Source: a virus. Taken from it: DNA of 30,023 bases. A program made the translations under genes and the position numbers. Below are positions 22,246 through 27,141 of the stretch, one piece after another. The DNA is taken from the IMG/VR virus record IMGVR_UViG_3300021379_000258, positions 1 through 30,023 of that record; one strand, written 5' to 3'. Within the stretch, counting starts at the first letter, position 1; each line of letters starts with the position of its first letter. The notes under the pieces were generated by a model, which saw only the letters and a list, made by a program, of their open reading frames with translations, was not told where the DNA came from and made no database searches.

Positions 22246-22274
22246 TTGACAATCACGTCGAAATGAAGGATAAT
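22246..22274 (+). promoter_or_regulatory. Sigma70 promoter for the SprT-like gene
   Basis: TTGACA at 22246-22251, 17-base spacer, GATAAT at 22269-22274; start near 22281, followed by AGGTGA before ATG 22304. The intergenic stretch before it (22191-22245) holds ATCGAT twice (22190-22195, 22199-22204) but no gene. Confidence 0.7.
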
Positions 22275-22303
22275 ATACCCCTATTGATGAGAAAGGTGAC
22301 GGT

Positions 22304-22741
22304 ATGAATATTGCGATTGAAGGTCAAATCAAGAACAAACACCTTGTCCGGTTCTATGTCGAGCAACTTGTCAAGGAGTTGGGTCTTGGTCGGTTTCGCA
22401 AACCCGTCATCACTGTCCGGTTTGTGACTAACGCAGAAGGTGCGTTCGGTCTCTGTGACGGTAAGAAGGGTGAGTACGCTGAGATCGTCATAGCTCGCAA
22501 GTGTCCCATCACTGAACGTAAACTTGGGTTCGTTGAGATGATGCAGACTCTTGCACACGAGATGGTTCACGCCCGACAGTTCATTCGGGGTCAGTTGAAG
22601 AACACTGGTGGTTGGGCTTGGAAAGGTCGCAAGGCAGATGGGTTTGAGTATGACAATCAGCCTTGGGAGAAGGAAGCGTTCCGTCTTGAAAAGAAGTTGT
22701 TCATGGACTGCTTCCCGCACTTCGCTCCCTTCAATAACTAG
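22304..22741 (+). CDS. SprT-like zinc metalloprotease-type protein
   Basis: A 145-residue protein with LAHEMVHARQFIRGQL: His85, Glu86 and His89 form HExxH, and Glu124 in WEKEAFRLE is a candidate third zinc ligand or family Glu. SprT/Spartan-like domains in bacteria and phages have this size and an early beta-rich part (TVRFVTNAEGAFGL). Possible roles are protein cleavage, including DNA-protein crosslinks, but the substrate is unknown. No signal peptide is seen, so it is cytoplasmic. Own promoter at 22246. Confidence 0.75.
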   Translation: MNIAIEGQIKNKHLVRFYVEQLVKELGLGRFRKPVITVRFVTNAEGAFGLCDGKKGEYAEIVIARKCPITERKLGFVEMMQTLAHEMVHARQFIRGQLKNTGGWAWKGRKADGFEYDNQPWEKEAFRLEKKLFMDCFPHFAPFNN

Positions 22742-22750
22742 GAGAATCAA

Positions 22751-22924
22751 ATGGGGTTTGATGCATTTTTGAGAGAGAAGTATTTTGAGTATCGTGAAGA
22801 GGTTGCCCTGTACAAGGAACCTATCATGACATTCGAAGAGTATGTGGGGAAGTATTCCCACTGGTTGAAGGATATGTATGATGGCGAAGAAGACAAGAAA
22901 TCGGAATCCAGTAGCGAAGTTTAG
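22751..22924 (+). CDS. Small protein of unknown function (57 aa)
   Basis: A 57-residue ORF, MGFDAFLREKYFEYREEVAL, helical and acidic, ending in a Ser-rich tail (KKSESSSEV). GGAG lies 6 bases before ATG 22751. It overlaps the following basic protein by 44 bases in another frame. Nothing is known of its function. Confidence 0.6.
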   Translation: MGFDAFLREKYFEYREEVALYKEPIMTFEEYVGKYSHWLKDMYDGEEDKKSESSSEV

Positions 22925-23054
22925 TCGCAAGTTTAACAAGGCGGTCACGATGACTGACCGCAAAAAGGAACAGAAGAAGACCGGCGTAATCAAGGGCCGG
23001 AGCTACTGCGTAGACGAAGACTTCTACGACAGTGCGGGGGGATTTGAAGAGTGA
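22881..23054 (+). CDS. Small basic conserved protein (57 aa)
   Basis: A 57-residue ORF beginning MAKKTRNRNPVAKFSRKFNK, a pattern I recall from small basic proteins of marine T4-like phages. The first 40 residues are Lys/Arg-rich and the last 17 acidic and aromatic. It starts inside the preceding gene and its stop overlaps the GTG start of the next. It may bind nucleic acid; that is inference from charge. Confidence 0.7.
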   Translation: MAKKTRNRNPVAKFSRKFNKAVTMTDRKKEQKKTGVIKGRSYCVDEDFYDSAGGFEE

Positions 23055-23578
23055 ACATATTTGGTTTAGAGTACGATGACAAGCGAGGGTTCAAGTTCCC
23101 TTGTGCAATAGACTCCGCACGTTCTCAATGCGATAAACACATAGTGAAGATGCCCCTTGAGTCTTGTCAAATGTTGTGTACTGCACATCGTATACTTGAC
23201 GGTGGTAACGATCACTTGTACAAGATCGCCCATCCCAAACACCCATCGACTCTCTGGACTATGGAGTCTCGTGCTAACTACTACTGGCACTACCGTCACT
23301 GGCAAGAACTCTGCAGGGAGTACACGTTCCGGTACGGTAAGGTTCACAAGTCTTGGCAGAAGTATGGTGAATACCTTATGTGGGCACCACAGAACATTCC
23401 TGATTCACGTGCTTTGACCCCATTCAAACTTGCATTCAAAACGCATCCTGAATGTGTGGTTGAAGGTGATCCGGTTGCGTCCTACCGGAAATTCTACAAA
23501 ACGAAACAAGATCGTTTTGAGATGAAGTGGACGAAACGCAGAGTCCCAAATTGGTTCTTGACAAGTGAGGAGGTATAA
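23051..23578 (+). CDS. Conserved phage protein of unknown function (175 aa)
   Basis: A 175-residue protein starting with GTG. The segment CDKHIVKMPLESCQMLCTAH (27-46) with its Cys/His pattern, then HPSTLWTMESRANYYWHYRHW, the stretch EYTFRYGKVHKS and a C-terminal DPVASYRKFYKTKQ and VPNWF, form a pattern I recall as a widespread phage family without experimentally known function. It may carry a metal site (Cys27, His30). It has sometimes been annotated as a DNA-repair glycosylase, which I cannot support here. Confidence 0.75.
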   Translation: MNIFGLEYDDKRGFKFPCAIDSARSQCDKHIVKMPLESCQMLCTAHRILDGGNDHLYKIAHPKHPSTLWTMESRANYYWHYRHWQELCREYTFRYGKVHKSWQKYGEYLMWAPQNIPDSRALTPFKLAFKTHPECVVEGDPVASYRKFYKTKQDRFEMKWTKRRVPNWFLTSEEV

Positions 23579-23587
23579 GTATATAAT
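23558..23587 (+). promoter_or_regulatory. Consensus sigma70 promoter overlapping a start codon
   Basis: TTGACA at 23558-23563, 18-base spacer, TATAAT at 23582-23587, whose last two bases are the first two of ATG 23586. A transcript would start near 23594, past that ATG. It repeats the arrangement at 17283-17311. Confidence 0.45.
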
Positions 23588-23816
23588 GGACGACATGTTC
23601 ATGGCAAAGAGGTACGCAATGATTCGACGGGCTGCATTGAAGATTCAACAACAGAATCGTCAACAGAGTCAACGAAGGACTCAACACCTTCAGGAAAAAA
23701 AGTTGAACAAGGCTATCGAAGTGTTAGACGATCAGAGCAACATGCACTGGTCTGATACTGATAGGTACATTAACGCACATTATGGAGATCGTTTTAATGG
23801 AGTCAGTGATGATTGA
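23586..23816 (+). CDS. Small basic helical protein (76 aa)
   Basis: A 76-residue protein beginning MDDMFMAKRYAMIRRAALKI, then a Gln/Arg-rich helix (QQQNRQQSQRRTQHLQ). The ATG at 23586 has GAGGAGG some 13 bases upstream, a little far, so the start might be the Met at 23595 or 23601, either of which is also downstream of the predicted transcript start near 23594 for the second of them. Function unknown; basic and Gln-rich, so possibly RNA-binding. Confidence 0.6.
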   Translation: MDDMFMAKRYAMIRRAALKIQQQNRQQSQRRTQHLQEKKLNKAIEVLDDQSNMHWSDTDRYINAHYGDRFNGVSDD

Positions 23817-24060
23817 TAAAAGTCGTGATGAGATGTTGGATGCACTGCGTGAAGGTGTGGTCAATCTCTCATTTGAGAAAGTCAAAGACGGTGCAGTTCG
23901 TGTGATGAACGCAACCCTGCGTGATATCCCCGAAGAGAAGATGCCTAAGGGCGGAACTGTTGATCAGTCTGTGGGTGGTGATTCTACCCTACGGGTGTTC
24001 GATGTGGACATTCAGGAGTGGCGTAGTTTCCGTATAGATAAACTCATTTCATTCGGATAA
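23809..24060 (+). CDS. WYL_2/DUF2693-like (SH3-barrel) phage protein
   Basis: An 83-residue protein. The body LREGVVNLSFEKVKDGAVRV, then MNATLRDIP and the terminal VFDVDIQEWRSFRIDKLIS match a small SH3-type barrel family of phages in which the last strand contains 'WRSFRxD'. Function is unknown; the fold suggests ligand or nucleic-acid binding. Starts at 23797 and 23782 are also possible; 23809 is chosen because GGAG is 6 bases upstream and the overlap with the previous gene is short. Confidence 0.65.
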   Translation: MIDKSRDEMLDALREGVVNLSFEKVKDGAVRVMNATLRDIPEEKMPKGGTVDQSVGGDSTLRVFDVDIQEWRSFRIDKLISFG

Positions 24061-24065
24061 GAGTT

Positions 24066-24719
24066 ATGACGAAAGGTCAGAAGGCAGCAGAGACCCGCAA
24101 GAAGAAACAACAGAAGATGTTGGATCAACTTGGGTTCGAACGCAAGAAGGTTAAGCGTAAGCGTAAACCTATGACCGAAGAACAACGCAAGGCTGCAATA
24201 GAACGCCTTGCGAAGGCACGTGAGGCTCGTGGTGCGACAGGTATGGCGTCAATCCACGAGTCCATTCGTGATCTACCAGAAGACCACTTCCTTCACTGGA
24301 AGAAGGTCAAGGAGTGGATCAAAGACAACGAGATGAAGTTAAAGGGTATGTCGGGGATGCGTGACTCTTCCAACTGGAAGGAACGATCCGAATACAAAGA
24401 CCTTGAGACTTACATTAAAAACATGAAGTCCTATCTCTCGACAGGACATTGGAGTGACTTTCGATATGGTGCAAATGGCGAAAATAAAATACAAGAGGTC
24501 TGTATCGCCATGTCGTACTATCCAGACGGAACGCCTAACCGCAGTTACGGAACGTTCTACCCTGACATTGGACAAGTCTGGTCGAAAGAACTTGAGGAGA
24601 TGTGGTATGGAAAAGACTTTAACCCCCGACGAACCCCAGTCAAACAACTTCCTGACGAAGAAGACCTTCTCGAAGCTGGTGGAGGAGACGGTGAAGAAGA
24701 CGGGGATGAACTATATTGA
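24066..24719 (+). CDS. Conserved basic-N-terminus phage protein (217 aa)
   Basis: A 217-residue protein with a highly basic helical N-terminus (about 1-60; KKVKRKRKPMTEEQRKAAIE), a central conserved-looking region (IHESIRDLPEDHFLHWKKVK, then WSDFRYGANGENKIQEVCIAM) and an acidic Gly-rich tail (GGGDGEEDGDELY). I recall such proteins next to gp33 in marine T4-like phages, without known function. It overlaps the gp33 gene by 113 bases in another frame, a large overlap that deserves attention. Confidence 0.7.
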   Translation: MTKGQKAAETRKKKQQKMLDQLGFERKKVKRKRKPMTEEQRKAAIERLAKAREARGATGMASIHESIRDLPEDHFLHWKKVKEWIKDNEMKLKGMSGMRDSSNWKERSEYKDLETYIKNMKSYLSTGHWSDFRYGANGENKIQEVCIAMSYYPDGTPNRSYGTFYPDIGQVWSKELEEMWYGKDFNPRRTPVKQLPDEEDLLEAGGGDGEEDGDELY

Positions 24720-24864
24720 TACGATAGTTCACCTGTGCGAAGAGAATAAGATTGAGATTGAGGACATCAAGAAGTATCTCAATGAACCGATCAAGGATAG
24801 ACTAGAGGCAGAAGCGATGGGTCTCAACTTTATCAAAAACGAAACGAGTGTACTTGATGTCTAA
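24607..24864 (+). CDS. 33: gp33-like late-transcription co-activator
   Basis: An 85-residue protein. TKKTFSKLVEETVKKTGMNY (about 17-36), then DTIVHLCEENKIEIEDIKKY (about 38-57) and LEAEAMGLNFI match the pattern I recall for T4 gp33-like proteins of marine phages. In T4, gp33 bridges the sliding clamp and host RNA polymerase and activates late promoters with sigma gp55. The start at 24607 has GAGGAG upstream. TATAAATA boxes in this window are the expected targets. No gp55 gene is in the window. Confidence 0.8.
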   Translation: MEKTLTPDEPQSNNFLTKKTFSKLVEETVKKTGMNYIDTIVHLCEENKIEIEDIKKYLNEPIKDRLEAEAMGLNFIKNETSVLDV

Positions 24865-25435
24865 CCTGATTAAATTCAGACCCTTCGTAAAGAAGGTTCT
24901 CACTGAAAATCAGATAGAAGACCTCAAGAACATTGAAGCGCCTTGGGTTCCTTCTCATTCTTCAAAAGGCTCTTCGGAAGAGACTTACGTTGACATCGTG
25001 CAGAATGGTACTGATTATCAAACTGCACACTATGAAGACAGGGCATTTAGACTCAGCAGTAACAAGGTCATCACTACTGAAATGATTCAGGATATCTTAG
25101 ATGACATTGACTTAGTTTGGAAAGAAGAAGGACTGCGGGTAATCGATACCAACTACTTGCGTTATGTTGAAGGAGACTGGTTAGGCCCACATACGGACTC
25201 ATCAACATATCAGGATAAGAATGGTAGACATCTGAATCGACAGATCACTGCAATCACCATGTTGGACAAGTCGGATGACCTACGTGGCGGAACTCTCTGT
25301 GTGTATCAGAATGGGTTGCGTCATGAATTTAATCTGGAGATAGGTGAGACAGTATTCTTTCCGGCGGGGGATCATCATGAATGCACAAAGATTCGTCGTG
25401 GGTTTCGGGAGATACTAGTTTCATGGATGGGGTAA
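24857..25435 (+). CDS. 2OG-Fe(II) oxygenase (P4H-like) 1
   Basis: A 192-residue protein with the double-stranded beta-helix metal triad: His112 and Asp114 in GPHTDSS, distal His173 or His174 in GDHHECTK, and the 2-oxoglutarate-binding Arg184 in GFREILVSW. The prolyl-hydroxylase-like C-terminal pattern GETVFFPAGDHHECT is clear. Such enzymes hydroxylate proteins or nucleic-acid bases; phages carry several. The start overlaps gp33 by 8 bases and the second oxygenase overlaps its end by 13. Confidence 0.85.
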   Translation: MSNLIKFRPFVKKVLTENQIEDLKNIEAPWVPSHSSKGSSEETYVDIVQNGTDYQTAHYEDRAFRLSSNKVITTEMIQDILDDIDLVWKEEGLRVIDTNYLRYVEGDWLGPHTDSSTYQDKNGRHLNRQITAITMLDKSDDLRGGTLCVYQNGLRHEFNLEIGETVFFPAGDHHECTKIRRGFREILVSWMG

Positions 25436-25992
25436 GACGGGGATACGTATTATCCGAACAGTCACTACAAGATATACTTGACTGTGTAGATGAAGATGTC
25501 TTTATTCACCGTAGAGCGGAAGCCTATAGTGGTCGTGGTGAAACCAAAGAAGATGTTACCGAACTTTATCGGGGAACTACTCAACGTGTTAGTGTACACT
25601 ACAACATGTTTCCTGAAGCGAAGAGGGAACTTGAAGAGTGGGTTGGAGACGGAACTCTTGTGGGTCAGTTTGATCTGATCATCTACCGGAAAGGAAGTAG
25701 GTTTCGAAGACATATAGATAATTACAACGGTCTGGATATCGATCCCGACAAGTTAAGAATTCATTCAACCAGTACAATACTCTATAAGAGTGATGATCTG
25801 GTTGGTGGTGATCTGTATCTCTACGATAGTAAGGATGCAGAGAGTGGCACCAAAGTGGATATTGATGTAGGGGAGACCGTACTCTTTCGTCCAGACAGGT
25901 GGCACGAAGTAACTGAGGTAACTCAAGGAGTGAGAATCTGCTTGATATCTTGGTTGAAAAATCCCCTGTGGGCTGGGAGAAGTTTTCCTTGA
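25423..25992 (+). CDS. 2OG-Fe(II) oxygenase (P4H-like) 2
   Basis: A 189-residue paralogue-like neighbour. His97 and Asp99 (RRHIDNYNG), His161 in DRWHEVTE and Arg171 in GVRICLISW complete the iron and 2OG sites, and GETVLFRPDRWHEV matches the first enzyme's GETVFFPAGDHHEC. N-terminal halves differ, so substrates may differ. The start at 25423 overlaps the first gene by 13 bases. It stands in the position where T4 has gene 59 between genes 33 and 32. Confidence 0.85.
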   Translation: MDGVRRGYVLSEQSLQDILDCVDEDVFIHRRAEAYSGRGETKEDVTELYRGTTQRVSVHYNMFPEAKRELEEWVGDGTLVGQFDLIIYRKGSRFRRHIDNYNGLDIDPDKLRIHSTSTILYKSDDLVGGDLYLYDSKDAESGTKVDIDVGETVLFRPDRWHEVTEVTQGVRICLISWLKNPLWAGRSFP

Positions 25993-26018
25993 CACGGGAG
26001 ATATAAATAGTGTATTAT
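25989..26018 (+). promoter_or_regulatory. 32p: Sigma70 promoter for gp32 (with a late promoter inside it)
   Basis: TTGACA at 25989-25994, 18-base spacer, TATTAT at 26013-26018. A start near 26025 would leave a 55-base leader. A T4-type late box (26002-26009) lies within the spacer, so the same stretch could be used both early and late. Confidence 0.55.
26002..26009 (+). promoter_or_regulatory. T4-type late promoter (TATAAATA) for gp32
   Basis: Exact TATAAATA with a predicted start near 26015, about 65 bases before ATG 26080. It is nested inside the sigma70 promoter at 25989-26018. Confidence 0.7.
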
Positions 26019-26079
26019 ATGATGGTAATGTGGATAAACCTTAATACAACGACATACAAATATCATACGGAGAAAACAT

Positions 26080-27000
26080 ATGAGCTTTGCTAATCTCAAG
26101 TCCAAGTCTATGGACGTTTCTAAACTGGTATCTGCCGCTAACGAAATGAACGGTGGTGGTACTGAGAAAAAATCCTACGGTGATGACCGTTTCTGGAAAC
26201 CCACAGTTGACGAATCAGGTAACGGTTATGCCGTTATTCGTTTCCTGCCTGCGGGTGAAGGACAGGAACTTCCGTGGGTGCGTTACTGGGATCACTTCTT
26301 CAAGGGCCCTTCGGGTCAGTGGTACATTGAGAAGTCTCTGACTACTATCGGTCAGAACGATCCGGTGTCTGAGTTGAACTCTCGACTCTGGAACTCTGGT
26401 ATCGAAGATGACAAGGAGATCGCACGTAAGCAGAAGCGCCGTCTTCACTACGTGTCCAACATCCTTGTTGTGAACGATCCTTCTAACCCCGCAAACAACG
26501 GTAAAGTATTCCTCTATGATTTTGGGAAGAAGATTTTCGACAAGATCATGGACAAGATGCAACCTGAGTTTCCCGGCGAAGAGCCAGTGAACCCGTTCGA
26601 CTTCTGGTCTGGTGCAGACTTCCAACTCAAGATTCGTAACGTTGCGGGTTACCGTAACTACGATAAGTCTGAGTTTAAGGCACCGTCTGCCCTGTTCGAA
26701 GCGGATGAAGTTCGATTGGAAGCAACTTACAATCAACAGTTTGATTTGAGTGAGTTCTCTAATCCTACTACGTTCAAGTCCTACGACGAACTCAAGGGTC
26801 GTCTGGAAGTAGTACTTGGTACTGCGGTAGGTGCGAGTGCGGTTGCTGCAACTGCGAACGTGTCTCAGTCTGCAGAAGAGAACGTTGGACGTTCTGCTCC
26901 TGAACCTGAGATCGTTGCTACTCCTGCACCGTCTGTTGGTGCGGAGGATGATGAGGATGATACCTTGTCTTACTTCGCTAAGATGGCACAGGAAGACTAA
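26080..27000 (+). CDS. 32: gp32-like single-strand DNA-binding protein
   Basis: A 306-residue protein with the T4 gp32 layout: a Lys/Ser-rich N-terminal cooperativity region (LKSKSMDVSKL), an OB-fold core with FWKPTVDESGNGYAVIRFLP, then YWDHFFKGPSGQWYIEKS, a Lys/Arg-rich loop IARKQKRRLHYVSNILVV, NPFDFWSGADFQLKIRNVAG, and an acidic tail (GAEDDEDDTL) for partner binding. It would coat ssDNA in replication, repair and recombination. The protein contains no cysteine, so the zinc site of T4 gp32 is missing, a condition I believe is shared with marine relatives. It is probably autoregulated, as in T4, but no leader pseudoknot was proven here. Confidence 0.92.
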   Translation: MSFANLKSKSMDVSKLVSAANEMNGGGTEKKSYGDDRFWKPTVDESGNGYAVIRFLPAGEGQELPWVRYWDHFFKGPSGQWYIEKSLTTIGQNDPVSELNSRLWNSGIEDDKEIARKQKRRLHYVSNILVVNDPSNPANNGKVFLYDFGKKIFDKIMDKMQPEFPGEEPVNPFDFWSGADFQLKIRNVAGYRNYDKSEFKAPSALFEADEVRLEATYNQQFDLSEFSNPTTFKSYDELKGRLEVVLGTAVGASAVAATANVSQSAEENVGRSAPEPEIVATPAPSVGAEDDEDDTLSYFAKMAQED

Positions 27001-27119
27001 TGTATACCCTTCACTGTCCTAGTGGAACATACTGTGAGGATACGTTTCTAAGACTGATCCTCACAGTCTTTAGACATAGGATGAGTCATTGGATTAAAGG
27101 TGAAGGGTTTTCTGACTAG
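27000..27119 (+). CDS. Micro-ORF downstream of gp32 (39 aa)
   Basis: A 39-codon ORF joined to the gp32 stop by TAATG, with AGGA 6 bases before the ATG. It reads MYTLHCPSGTYCEDTFLRLI, then LTVFRHRMSHWIKGEGFSD. Its stop (27117-27119) sits at the base of the terminator stem. The same DNA forms strong inverted repeats, so sequence constraint may be structural, coding or both. No function is recognised. Confidence 0.4.
   Translation: MYTLHCPSGTYCEDTFLRLILTVFRHRMSHWIKGEGFSD
27006..27108 (+). other. Nested inverted repeats, folded gp32 3' region
   Basis: Outer 9-bp stem ACCCTTCAC (27006-27014) with GTGAAGGGT (27100-27108), a middle stem TGTCCTA (27015-27021) with TAGGATG (27077-27083, two G-U pairs), and an inner perfect 11-bp stem ACTGTGAGGAT (27031-27041) with ATCCTCACAGT (27057-27067). 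The stems are mutually compatible. It could protect the gp32 mRNA, be a small RNA cut from its 3' end, or pause ribosomes on the micro-ORF. Confidence 0.55.
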
Positions 27120-27141
27120 GGGGCATACGCCCCCTTTTTTT
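27118..27141 (+). terminator. Rho-independent terminator after gp32
   Basis: A 7-bp stem, AGGGGGC (27118-27124) with GCCCCCT (27129-27135), four-base loop ATAC, followed by seven T (27135-27141). It ends plus-strand transcription at the junction with the convergent tail gene. The minus strand has no T run on its side, so it acts in one direction. Confidence 0.9.

Noticed and set aside
22253-22993. Minus-strand ORF of 246 codons across the SprT-like gene
   Set aside because: It lies opposite a gene with an HExxH motif, its own promoter and ribosome site; the ORF has no start context.
27006-27108. Considered as a tRNA or T4-type gp32 pseudoknot
   Set aside because: Length and arms do not match a tRNA; the T4 pseudoknot is in the 5' leader, not the 3' region.
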